Assembly: GCA_958427975.1 (NCBI GenBank) | Contig: CAUAEH010000005.1 | Location: forward strand, 1 to 63,829 | Direction: 5' to 3' | From: an uncultured Collinsella sp. | Lineage (GTDB): Bacteria > Actinomycetota > Coriobacteriia > Coriobacteriales > Coriobacteriaceae | Length of the DNA: 63,829 nt | Shown: positions 18,415 through 26,517 of the stretch, one piece after another | Numbering within the stretch: the stretch's first letter is position 1 | Layout: each line of letters opens with the position of its first letter | Notes under the pieces: generated by a model | Databases searched by the model: none | What the model saw: only the letters and a program-made list of their open reading frames with translations | What the model was told of the DNA's origin: nothing | Translations under genes and position numbers: made by a program

Positions 18415-18609
18415 GGCAGCCTCCTCAAACCGAGCACGGGCATCACTTGCACCGTGCGCGACCGGCACACCCCATGATGGCCGGCAACATCCATCATGCG
18501 GCATCCCCGCAAAAGGATGAAACAATTAGGGTTATTGTATACCGCCCAAATCGCTTATAGGCAGGTAAACGGGCTAATTTTAGGTTAAACGGTAGCTTTG
18601 TTGATAAAT

Positions 18610-18641
18610 GGGGCACACCGAATGTATATCCGATGCGCCCC
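18610..18641 (-). terminator. Imperfect terminator after the DUF1846 gene
   Basis: GGGGC...GCCCC arms with two mismatches (18610-18641), lying 23 bp beyond the stop at 18664 on the minus strand. The rest of 18415-18663 holds a minus-strand TATACAAT box near 18530-18540 that may be the -10 of the winged-helix gene. Confidence 0.55.
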
Positions 18642-18663
18642 TTTAAGACCAATTTATCCAGGC

Positions 18664-20145
18664 TTAGCGGTGGAAGAAGCCACGGCGCTCGAACTTGGGC
18701 TCGCAGCACACGTTGATGCCCAGCTTGCGCAACACCGTCTCGTCCGTCGGCGAGATGATCACGCTAAAGAATGCATCGCAGCCACGCAGCTGCTCCAGGC
18801 CCGAAAGGACGCGGGCCGCCGTCTCGCTCGTTGCCGAGGTGATCGAGAGCGCCATAAGCGTCTCGTCGGTGTGCAGGCGCGGGTTCTTGCTACCCAGGAA
18901 ATGCGTCTTGAGCTTGCTGATAGGCTCGATCGCCTCATCGCTAATGACCTCGAGTTCAAGGTCAACGCCCGAGACATGCTTAAGTGCATTCATGATGAGC
19001 GAGCTCGCGGCGCCCAGGCGCGTGGAAGTCTTGCCGGTCACCACGGAGCCGTCGGGCATGACCATGGCGCCTACGGGGCCACCCGTCAGCTGCTCCCTGG
19101 TAAGAGCGGCCGAGCGTGCCGGCGAGTAGTTCTTGTCGATACCGGCCTTCTTCATAATGATCTTGAGACGATCAACCTGCTCATCGCCCACGCCGGTACG
19201 GCGCACATTTTCGACCGCGGTAAAGTAGCGGCGGACGATCTCCATCTTGGAAGCGTCACGGCAGGCATCGTCATCGGTAATGGCAAAACCGACCATATTG
19301 ACGCCCATGTCCGTGGGGCTCTGGTAGGGGCTCTTGCCCAGGATCTTTTCCATCAGAGCACGGACCACTGGGAAGGCCTCGACGTCACGGTTGTAGTTGA
19401 CCGTGGTCTTGTTGTAGGCCTCCAAGTGGAAGGAGTCGATGATATTGGCATCGTCAAGGTCGGCCGTGGCGGCCTCATAGGCGATGTTGACCGGATGCGT
19501 AAGAGGCAGATTCCAGACCGGGAAAGTCTCGAACTTGGCATAGCCGGCGGCGGTGCCGTGCTTGTGCTCGTGATAGAGCTGAGACAGGCAGGTGGCGAGC
19601 TTGCCCGAGCCAGGGCCGGGAGCGGTGACCACAACGAGCGGACGAGTGGTCTCGACAAACTCGTTCTTGCCATAGCCGTCGTCGGACACGATCAGGTCGA
19701 CGTCGTGCGGATAGCCCTCGATGGGATAGTGCAGCTTGGCAGGAATGCCGAGCGCGTTCAGGCGATTGCGGAACACATCGGCGGCGGGCTGGCCGGCGTA
19801 CTGGGTGATGACCACGGCCGCGACAGCAAAACCGTTGCCGCGGAACAGGTCGACCAGGCGCAAAACGTCCTCGTCATAGGTAATGCCCAGGTCACCGCGA
19901 GCCTTGTTCTTCTCGATGTGGTTCGCGTTAATGGCGATGATGACCTCGACGTCGTCGGCAATGCTCTTGAGCATGCGGAACTTGCTGTCCGGCTCAAAAC
20001 CCGGCAGCACGCGACTCGCGTGATAGTCGTCAAACAGCTTGCCGCCAAACTCCAAATACAGCTTGCCGCCAAACTGCGAGATGCGCTCCTTAATATGAGC
20101 GGCCTGCAGCTCGATATACTTCGCGTTGTCGAAACCCTGGCGCAT
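18664..20145 (-). CDS. DUF1846 family protein (function unknown)
   Basis: This is a large conserved cytoplasmic protein of a family with known folds but no established role. The product starts MRQGFDNAKYIELQAAHI, the typical family opening. Other family-like stretches are FGGKLFDDYHASRVLPGF, the glycine-rich TAPGPGSGKLATCLSQLYHE near residue 190 (a P-loop-like sequence), and TSTRLGAASSLIMNALKHVSG. I use the ATG at 20145 (493 residues), which has GGGAG upstream. An ATG eight codons earlier has no ribosome site. It is monocistronic, flanked by terminators. Confidence 0.9.
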   Translation of the reverse strand: MRQGFDNAKYIELQAAHIKERISQFGGKLYLEFGGKLFDDYHASRVLPGFEPDSKFRMLKSIADDVEVIIAINANHIEKNKARGDLGITYDEDVLRLVDLFRGNGFAVAAVVITQYAGQPAADVFRNRLNALGIPAKLHYPIEGYPHDVDLIVSDDGYGKNEFVETTRPLVVVTAPGPGSGKLATCLSQLYHEHKHGTAAGYAKFETFPVWNLPLTHPVNIAYEAATADLDDANIIDSFHLEAYNKTTVNYNRDVEAFPVVRALMEKILGKSPYQSPTDMGVNMVGFAITDDDACRDASKMEIVRRYFTAVENVRRTGVGDEQVDRLKIIMKKAGIDKNYSPARSAALTREQLTGGPVGAMVMPDGSVVTGKTSTRLGAASSLIMNALKHVSGVDLELEVISDEAIEPISKLKTHFLGSKNPRLHTDETLMALSITSATSETAARVLSGLEQLRGCDAFFSVIISPTDETVLRKLGINVCCEPKFERRGFFHR

Positions 20146-20703
20146 ATATGGCTCCCGTCCCGTTTCCATTTAATGTTCTAGGCGATTATAACGGAGCAGA
20201 CCCTTCCCGAAGCCCAGGCCATCAACAGGCACCAACCAAACATCCGTCAAACCTCTTGTCGGACATATTTGGTGCAAACTAACCTGACCCCATTGCACCG
20301 CCCCATTACACCAACAACGGCAACATCGCAGGTGGAGCATAAGTCAGCGAACGGGCGCCAGAGCGAGCAAGCAGCCCCCTGCACCAACAATGGCAGCGCC
20401 GCAGGTGGAGCAAAAGTCAGCGAAAGCCCGCCAGAGCGAGCAAGGTGACGTGAAAGAGGAGGGCATAGGCCTTTTGGCCATGCCCGACGATTGAACGTCA
20501 GATTGCCGCTCTGGCGGGCTTGCAGCGTCGAGTGGTTCCGGCGTTTGGTAAAACGCCGGAACACAAGAGCGCCCCCTCCCGCGCACGGAACGGGAGGGGG
20601 CTAAAGGTAGGAGTCTACCGGTGGGTTGACCCCACCGGACAGACGATGACCAGGTGATCCTTTACAGGATCGTCAAGGTTTCCGTGGGGTACCCGTTGGG
20701 TAC
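20146..20703. other. Hairpin-rich intergenic region without a gene
   Basis: These 558 bp contain no convincing coding sequence. Short open frames run through a 73 bp repeat whose period is not a multiple of three. Contents: an imperfect hairpin at about 20235-20278; a tandem repeat (20309-20443); a long hairpin with 15 bp arms (20424-20521) around an inner stem at 20461-20485; a perfect 12 bp stem with GGTA loop (20535-20562); a CCCCCTCCCG/CGGGAGGGGG stem (20572-20600); and a CCGGTGGG stem near 20630. Some probably end the antiporter transcript from the right. Confidence 0.75.
20309..20443. repeat. Two-copy 73 bp direct repeat
   Basis: Copy one covers 20309-20371 and copy two 20382-20443. 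About 53 of 62 aligned bases match, including CGCAGGTGGAGCA, AAGTCAGCGAA and CCAGAGCGAGCAAG. The second copy's right end also forms the left arm of a larger inverted repeat (20424-20438 with 20507-20521), so direct and inverted repeats are interlocked. Confidence 0.8.
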
Positions 20704-22182
20704 TTAGAGCAGAACGCAGGCGACGGTCAGGATGACGGCGCAGACGACGGAGAGAGCGACGATGAGCTTAAGGGCAAACTTGAGCCAGGTCGTCCACTCG
20801 ATCTTGGCCAGGGCGAGACCGCCCATGATGGCGCCGGAGGTCGGGGTGAACAGGTTCACGACACCGATGGCGGCGGAGAAGATCATGACCATGACCTCGG
20901 GCGAGAAGCCGAGCTTAACAGCCAGCGGTCCCATGATGGGCATGGAGACGGTAGCCATACCGGAGGTCGAGGGGATCAGGAAGGACAGGCCGAAGTAGAC
21001 CAGGAAGCTCATGGGAGCGAAGATCACGCCGGACAGGCCAGCCAGGGCATTGGCGGCAGCGTCGAGGACGAAAACGTCGAGACCGGTGTTAGCCATGAGG
21101 ACGGAGATGCCACGGGCGAGGGCGATGACGAGAACAACGGACATCATGTCGGCAGCGCCGGTGATGAAGGTGTTAACGATCTGCTTCTCGGACAGGCCAC
21201 CGATGATACCGATAAGGACGGCCATGAGGAAGAACCAGGTGGAAGCCTCGTCGAAGTACCACTGGCCAATGGGCAGGCCGGTGATCAGGGCAGACCAGCC
21301 CTGGACGACGGCGTTACCGTCGGCGTCGTAGACAGCGCCAGCGTCGAAGAAGTTGGCGACGCCCTCGTTGAGGTCGGCCAGCGGAATGAAGCCGACGATC
21401 ATGACGACGAAGGTGAAGGCGAAGGCAATCAGAACACCCTTCTGACGACCGGTGAGCTTGACCTCCTTGTGGACCTCGGAAGCAGCCTTGCCGTGAGCCT
21501 CTTCGGCGTCCTTGAGCTCCTGCATCGACAGGATGGTGGAACCCTTGTCAGCCTTGACCTTCTTGGCATAGTTCATCACGAAGAAGATGGACATAGCGGT
21601 AGTGACAATCCACAGGACGGCACCGAGGCCGATGATGATGGACTGGTTGACCTCAATGCCAACGCCGGTCAGAGCGTCGACGGCAGCGCCGACGGCGAAC
21701 GGGTTAACCGTGGAGCCCAGGCAGCCGCAGCCAGCGCCGAGCAGGACGGTAGCGGCACCGACCATGGGGTCGAAGCCAGCGGCCATCATGGTAGCGGCGA
21801 GCAGGGCGTAGAAGGGAACGGTCTCCTCGCACATACCATAGGTGGTACCACCGAGGGAGAAGATGAGCATCAGCACGGGAATGAGCATAATCTCGTTGCC
21901 CTTAAGCTTCTGCACCAGAACGGCGATGCCGTTGTCCAGAGCGCCGGTCTCGGTCATCATGCCGAGGAAGCCGCCCAGGATCATAACGAAGAGGCAGACG
22001 GGCAGAGCGTCAGCGAAGCCCTTAATCGGGGCGGTGCAGAAATCGCTCAGACGGGCGGCAGTAACCGCGCCGCCGGACGTGCCGGAGACGATAACGGTAA
22101 CAACTGCAACAATTGCCAGCAGAGCTAGAAGAATGGTGAACGATGAAGGCATACCGCGCTTTTTCTTAGCGGTCTCAGTCAT
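20704..22182 (-). CDS. YfcC/ArcD-type membrane antiporter, probably arginine-ornithine
   Basis: This is a polytopic membrane protein of 492 residues from the ATG at 22182, which has GGGGGG 9 bases upstream. About 12 hydrophobic segments are visible. Family-like stretches are GGTTYGMCEETVPFYALL, GAGCGCLGSTVNPFAVG, LSFLIPSTSGMATVSMPIM and NLFTPTSGAIMGGLALA. Members of this family often adjoin arginine deiminase genes. Its position as the third gene of arcA1-arcB-antiporter makes arginine/ornithine exchange the best guess. A peptide or basic amino acid uptake role cannot be excluded from sequence. Confidence 0.8.
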   Translation of the reverse strand: MTETAKKKRGMPSSFTILLALLAIVAVVTVIVSGTSGGAVTAARLSDFCTAPIKGFADALPVCLFVMILGGFLGMMTETGALDNGIAVLVQKLKGNEIMLIPVLMLIFSLGGTTYGMCEETVPFYALLAATMMAAGFDPMVGAATVLLGAGCGCLGSTVNPFAVGAAVDALTGVGIEVNQSIIIGLGAVLWIVTTAMSIFFVMNYAKKVKADKGSTILSMQELKDAEEAHGKAASEVHKEVKLTGRQKGVLIAFAFTFVVMIVGFIPLADLNEGVANFFDAGAVYDADGNAVVQGWSALITGLPIGQWYFDEASTWFFLMAVLIGIIGGLSEKQIVNTFITGAADMMSVVLVIALARGISVLMANTGLDVFVLDAAANALAGLSGVIFAPMSFLVYFGLSFLIPSTSGMATVSMPIMGPLAVKLGFSPEVMVMIFSAAIGVVNLFTPTSGAIMGGLALAKIEWTTWLKFALKLIVALSVVCAVILTVACVLL

Positions 22183-22282
22183 AGTTCTCATCCCCCCTTC
22201 ATAAATCATTTACTGATCTCGCCCGAAGCGGCTCTTCCGTGCCGTGCCTGCCGCTCGATGCGAGATTTTTACCAGATAAAGC

Positions 22283-22314
22283 CGCTCGGGGTGTGCAGCA
22301 ATACACCCCGAGCG
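22283..22314. terminator. Strong hairpin between arcB and the antiporter gene
   Basis: A perfect 12 bp stem (CGCTCGGGGTGT at 22283-22294) with an 8-base loop lies 16 bases past the arcB stop. No long T tract follows on the minus strand, so partial termination or 3' end stabilisation, giving less antiporter than arcB, is more likely than full termination. Confidence 0.65.
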
Positions 22315-22329
22315 AGATGCTAGATGCTC

Positions 22330-23325
22330 TTACTTGAGCGTGGCATACATGACAGCCTTGATGGTGTGCATGCGGTTCTCGGCCTCGTCGAAGACCTTGG
22401 AAGCGGGGCTCTCGAAGACCTCGTCGGTGACCTCCTGCTCGGTGATGCCGAACTGCTCGCACTTCTCGGCGCCAATCGTGGTGTTGGTGTCGTGGAAGCT
22501 GGGCAGGCAGTGCAGGAAGATGGCACCCGGGTTGGCCATAGCCATGACCTCGGAGGTAACGCGATACGGGGTGAGCTGAGCGATGCGCTCGGCCCAGACC
22601 TCGTCGGGCTCGCCCATGGAGACCCACACGTCGGTGTAGATAACGTCGGCACCGGTGACGCCGTCCTTGACGTCGGTAGTCAGCTTGATGGTGCAGCCGT
22701 TGGCCTCGGCGATGGGCTTGCAGGCCTCGATGACGTCGTCAGCGGGCATGCACTCCTCGGGGCCGCAGGCCACGAAGTTCATGCCGAGCTTGGAGCAGAC
22801 GACCATGAGGGAGCGAGCGACATTGTTCTTGCAGTCGCCCATGAAGACGAGGGTCTTGCCCTTGATGTCGTAGTTGAAGTTCTCCTGGACGGTCAGGATG
22901 TCGGCGAGCATCTGGGTGGGATGCCACTCGGTGGTCAGGCCGTTCCACACGGGCACGCCGGACTTGGCAGCGAGCTCCTCGACGTCGTCCTGGGCAAAGC
23001 CACGGAACTCGATGCCGTCATACATGCGGCCGAGAACGCGAGCGGTGTCCTCGATGGACTCCTTCTTACCCATCTGCGACGAACCGGGATCGAGGTAGGT
23101 GACGCCCATGCCCAGATCCATGCCGCCGACCTCAAAGGCGCAGCGGGTACGAGTGGAGGTCTTCTGGAAGAGCAGAACGATGTTCTTGCCCTCGAGATAG
23201 CGGTGCGGAACGCCAGCGCGCTTCATGTCCTTGAAGTTCTTGGAAAGCTTGAGCAAGTACTCGATCTCCTCGGTGGAGAGGTCGAGGAGCTTGAGGAAGC
23301 TACGGCCGGAGAGGTTAACACCCAT
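22330..23325 (-). CDS. arcB: Catabolic ornithine carbamoyltransferase
   Basis: In the deiminase pathway this enzyme phosphorolyses citrulline to ornithine and carbamoyl phosphate. The 331-residue product begins MGVNLSGRSFLKLLDLSTEE. The carbamoyl phosphate site is QKTSTRTRCAFE, further binding residues are in HPTQMLADI, and the ornithine site is LHCLPSFHDTNT. The start is the ATG at 23325 with AAAGGA upstream; the longer frame has none. The catabolic direction is inferred from its arcA and antiporter neighbours. A carbamate kinase gene is not adjacent. Confidence 0.95.
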   Translation of the reverse strand: MGVNLSGRSFLKLLDLSTEEIEYLLKLSKNFKDMKRAGVPHRYLEGKNIVLLFQKTSTRTRCAFEVGGMDLGMGVTYLDPGSSQMGKKESIEDTARVLGRMYDGIEFRGFAQDDVEELAAKSGVPVWNGLTTEWHPTQMLADILTVQENFNYDIKGKTLVFMGDCKNNVARSLMVVCSKLGMNFVACGPEECMPADDVIEACKPIAEANGCTIKLTTDVKDGVTGADVIYTDVWVSMGEPDEVWAERIAQLTPYRVTSEVMAMANPGAIFLHCLPSFHDTNTTIGAEKCEQFGITEQEVTDEVFESPASKVFDEAENRMHTIKAVMYATLK

Positions 23326-23370
23326 GGTTCGTATCCTTTCGAAAAAATGAATTACGTAAGTATTAGTGTT

Positions 23371-23418
23371 GCCCGTTTGACGGGCGAAACCGGTGCGGTT
23401 GTAGGGGGACCGCACCGG
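23371..23418. other. Two hairpins between arcA1 and arcB
   Basis: GCCCGT-TTG-ACGGGC (23371-23385) and a 10 bp stem CCGGTGCGGT/ACCGCACCGG (23390-23418) fill most of the 105 bp spacer. Neither is followed by a T tract on the minus strand. They probably shape mRNA processing or stability between the two genes. Confidence 0.6.
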
Positions 23419-23430
23419 AAACGGAAAGAC

Positions 23431-24672
23431 TTAGAGGTCCTCGCGCCAGAAGGGCATGCTCATGCAGCGCGGGCCGCCGCGGCCGCGGGAGAGCTCGGCG
23501 GAGGGCACGACGAGAAGGTCCAGGCCCTCCTTGTACAGCACGTCGTTGGTGACGGTGTTGCGGGCGTAGACGCAGATCTTGCCGGGCTCGACGCACAGGG
23601 TGTTGGAGCCGTCGTTCCACTGCTCGCGGGAGGCCGCGATCGGGTCGCCGCCGCCGCAGGGGATCAGCTTGACCTGGTCGACGCCGGTGGCGTCCTCCAG
23701 GACGTGCTCGAGGGTGTCCTCGATCAGGCGGATGTTCACGTCGCCCGGGTTCTTGCCGGCGGTCAGCTCGTAGACGCGCAGGGTGCCCATGATGGCGGGG
23801 TGGATCGTGAACTTATCGACGTCGATCTGGGTGAAGACCGTGTCGAGGTGCATGAAGGCGCGCGAGACCGGGATGTCGAAGGCCAGGATGCGCTCGACCT
23901 TGGAGTCGGAGTTCCAGAAGATGTTCTGGGCCATGACGTCGATAGCGGCGGCCTGGGTGCGCTGGGAGATGCCGACGGCGAGGGTCTTCTCGTTGATGTT
24001 CAGCACGTCGCCGCCCTCGGTGTGGAACTGGCAGTCGCGGCGGAAGTACAGCGAGACGTCCTTGTAGTCGGGGTGGTACTTGAAGACGTACTTGCCGTAC
24101 AGGGTCTCGCGGTTGCGGGTGACCGAGTACATGCGGTTGAGGTTGACGCCCTCGCCGACGACCGCGAACGGGTCGCGGGTGAAGTAGAGGTTGGGCATCG
24201 GGTCGATGATCAGGTCGGACTCGGACTCGGAGTTGACCAGGGAGTCGAGGGTCGTGGACGCCGTGAGGGGCATGTCGATCTCGGCCTTGGTCATGCCGGC
24301 CATGGTCTTCTTGACGAACTCGAGGTTGTCCTCGATGGAGTCCAGCTTCTCGCGGACGATCTGCGGCATGTGCTGGCCGCGGATGCCGGCCTCGGCGATG
24401 TACTGGTCGGTGAACTCGGCGCGGGCGCCGGGGACCTGGTCGAACACCTCGGCGACGAGGTTCTCGAGGTAGAGGACCTCCACGCCCTGGTCCCTCAGGA
24501 TCTGGGCGAAGGTGTCGTGCTCCTGCTGTGCGACCTCCAGGAACGGGACGTCGTCGAACAGGAGTCGCTCGAGCTCGTCGGGCGGCAGGTTGAGGAGCTC
24601 GTCGCCGGGACGGTGCAGGCAGACCTTCCTGAGCTTGCCGATCTCGGAAGGCACGTGCAGACCTTTCGTCAT
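23431..24672 (-). CDS. arcA: Arginine deiminase, copy 1
   Basis: This enzyme hydrolyses arginine to citrulline and ammonia, the first step of the ADI pathway. The 413-residue protein carries NLYFTRDPFAVVGEGV, FHTEGGDVLNINEKTLAVG, MHLDTVFTQID with the catalytic His-x-Asp region, and the nucleophilic Cys near the C-terminus in RGGPRCMSMPFWRE. The ATG at 24672 has a TAGGAGG box. The coding sequence appears to differ from copy 2 (26518-27759) at a single base, giving Asp instead of Gly at the penultimate residue. It heads the arcA1-arcB-antiporter unit. Confidence 0.97.
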   Translation of the reverse strand: MTKGLHVPSEIGKLRKVCLHRPGDELLNLPPDELERLLFDDVPFLEVAQQEHDTFAQILRDQGVEVLYLENLVAEVFDQVPGARAEFTDQYIAEAGIRGQHMPQIVREKLDSIEDNLEFVKKTMAGMTKAEIDMPLTASTTLDSLVNSESESDLIIDPMPNLYFTRDPFAVVGEGVNLNRMYSVTRNRETLYGKYVFKYHPDYKDVSLYFRRDCQFHTEGGDVLNINEKTLAVGISQRTQAAAIDVMAQNIFWNSDSKVERILAFDIPVSRAFMHLDTVFTQIDVDKFTIHPAIMGTLRVYELTAGKNPGDVNIRLIEDTLEHVLEDATGVDQVKLIPCGGGDPIAASREQWNDGSNTLCVEPGKICVYARNTVTNDVLYKEGLDLLVVPSAELSRGRGGPRCMSMPFWREDL

Positions 24673-25243
24673 GGCCTCCTACCTTTCTTTCGGGCCCCTG
24701 TCAGGGCCGATTCGTTAGCGCCCCTCCGTGTGAGGCGTTATTGCTGACGACATATTTATATCCAAAATCAGTTCATACTTCCACCTCGCCCCCGAACGGT
24801 TTTATATGAGGGGTGAACGGCATACACATATACTTCACGCATGGCACACTTTGATTTAATAAAGTTTATTTACGTGCTTAAACGCGTTTTCAATCCAAAT
24901 AACAAATGGAACTTAACTTTATTAAACCACCCTCAAATTGCATATTTCCAATAAAGCTATGAATAGAATTAGCGATTCATACCGCGTCTCAACCATTTTC
25001 ATTTTTATTCAGAAAAAAGTTTGTCCTATTCATTTCTGGTAACAAATTACCGTTTACCAGACGCTTGATACCGTTCACCGGAAGCTCAGTATAAGGCCCA
25101 TCGGATACCGGCTCGCCTTACGGCCTCATTTGTAACAACTTGACTTCTCGGTATAGAAAAACAGTCCCGCTCCCCTCATGGGAAACGGGACTGTTATCGA
25201 TAATCGTAGACAGATTTGAGCGGTTTTGAGAGCCGTCGGAATC
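24673..25243. promoter_or_regulatory. arcA1 upstream control region and AT-rich spacer
   Basis: No gene is evident in these 571 bp. On the minus strand, two CCGTTC boxes (24794-24799 and 24815-24820) start 21 bp apart, two helical turns. A GGATATAA block ends 30 bases downstream (24756-24763) and may be the -10. The arcA2 region has the same boxes at the same spacings. A similar pair on the plus strand, CCGTTT at 25050 and CCGTTC at 25071, is also 21 bp apart but faces no known gene. The stretch 24840-25030 is AT-rich; a 37-codon frame from 24841 lacks a ribosome site. Confidence 0.65.
25160..25195 (-). terminator. Terminator of the aminotransferase gene
   Basis: A perfect 10 bp stem, AACAGTCCCG/CGGGACTGTT (25160-25169, 25186-25195). 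On the minus strand it ends in TTTTTC, a classic intrinsic terminator 49 bp after the full-length aminotransferase stop at 25244. Its position fits the longer reading frame rather than the internal TGA. Confidence 0.9.
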
Positions 25244-26368
25244 CTAGCGATCGAACTCCGCCAGTGCCTCGCCCAAAAGCCTCAGACCCTCGCGCAGAAC
25301 GTCCTCGCTCGCGCAGTAGCCCAGGCGTGCGCCGCAGGGAAGCTCAAAGCGGCTACCGGGAACCAACAGCACTCCCCTCTCGGCCAGCAGGCGCTTGCAG
25401 AACTCCTCGTCGTCCTCGGGAATATCAAGCTTGATAAACGAGGTAGACACGCCCTGCGGGGCCGTCCAGGAAACGCGATGCTGCGTATCGATTCAAGCCT
25501 GCGCGATATCGCGGTTTCCAAACACGATCTTGCGGTTGCGCTCGAGGATCTTGTCCTTGTGCTTGAGCACATAGGTCGCCAGGGCGTCGTTGAACACGCC
25601 GCCGCAAATCATGGTGTAGTCGCGGTACGTGCGAATGCGGTTAGATACCTCTTCGTCTGCCACAACCCAGCCCACGCGGGCCGCAGGCGTCGAATAGGTC
25701 TTGGATACCGAGTTGGTGACTATGGCTTTCTCGTACACATCGGCCATCGACAAAAAGTCCTCGGTGTTCTCAAGCGGCAGGTACACCTCGTCGCACAGCA
25801 CATAGGCGCCCACCGAGCGGGCGATCTCGGCAATCTGGCCGAGCGTATCGGCATCAAGCACCGTACCGATGGGGTTCGATGCGTTATTGATGCAGATGAG
25901 CTTCGTGTTGGGACGAACGATGCGCTTGAGCTCCTCGATATCGGGTTTCCATCCGAGCTCCTCGCGAAGCTCCCAATACTCGACCTCGGCGCCGAGCGTA
26001 CGCGGGATCTCATAGAGCGGCGCATAGATGGGCCACTCGGCAATCACGTGATCGCCGGGCTCGACAACAGCCATGAAGGCGTTGAGGTTGGCGCCCGTGC
26101 AGCCGTTGGTCTGCAGGATGTGGTCGGGATTGACCTCACGACGATACAGTTTGGCGACCTCGGCCTTAAAGTCGGGCGAACCCTCGATCCAGCCGTAGTT
26201 CATCTTCTCGCGATCCAGGCGCTCGTAGAACGTGGCACCATCTTGATCGTCGAGCGCGCGCAGCTCGCCCATGGTAAGCGACGAAATCGTCGACTGGGCG
26301 ATATCCCACGTAGCGCTCTTCTCCCAAACGTTAAGCCATTCCTCAACGCCGATTGCCTTGATATCCAT
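25244..26368 (-). pseudogene. Class I/II PLP aminotransferase with in-frame TGA
   Basis: A fold-type I aminotransferase starts at the ATG at 26368, with TAAGGAG upstream. It carries NASNPIGTVLD near residue 135 and the PLP lysine in SVSKTYSTPAARVGW. After 291 codons a TGA at 25493-25495 stops the frame. The same frame then continues without shift through TAPQGVSTSFIKLDIPEDD and the C-terminal small domain ending ALAEFDR at 25244, followed by a good terminator. The expected residue is probably Trp (TGG to TGA). The truncated form would lack the Arg-containing substrate clamp. Causes could be a real nonsense mutation, sequencing error or read-through; UGA recoding is not known in this group. 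The substrate is unknown, though the arc genes on both sides suggest amino acid catabolism. Confidence 0.8.
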
Positions 26369-26426
26369 GGCCAAGCTCCTTACAAAAGCAGTCATCCAAT
26401 CGTGTTGACGTTCCTCATACAAGAAT

Positions 26427-26454
26427 GGGGCGGTGCGAATACCCGCACCGCCCC
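26427..26454 (-). terminator. Terminator of arcA2
   Basis: An 11 bp stem, GGGGCGGTGCG/CGCACCGCCCC (26427-26437, 26444-26454), is followed on the minus strand by ATTCTTG. It separates arcA2 from the aminotransferase gene, so arcA2 is probably monocistronic. Confidence 0.8.
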
Positions 26455-26517
26455 AATGGGAGACATCTAATGGCAGCTAGATGTATGTATTAAGACCTGT
26501 ACGGGTCCTTGAAGACC

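Noticed and set aside
20247..20564. A 105-codon minus-strand frame across the repeats
   Set aside because: The repeat period of 73 bp shifts frame between copies, so the apparent protein repeats are not in phase; no ribosome site.
22324..24747. Long plus-strand frames opposite arcB and arcA1 (and the same opposite arcA2)
   Set aside because: They mirror conserved coding sequence and read as Val/Leu/Asp/Gly-biased low-complexity protein with no start context.
24841..24954. A 37-codon frame in the arcA1 upstream region and an 18-codon frame at the matching place near arcA2
   Set aside because: No ribosome sites, different lengths and sequences; the shared bases there look regulatory rather than coding.
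25493..25495. Selenocysteine at the in-frame TGA of the aminotransferase
   Set aside because: The position looks like a Trp codon, this enzyme family has no selenoprotein members known to me, and no SECIS-like stem is evident just after the codon.
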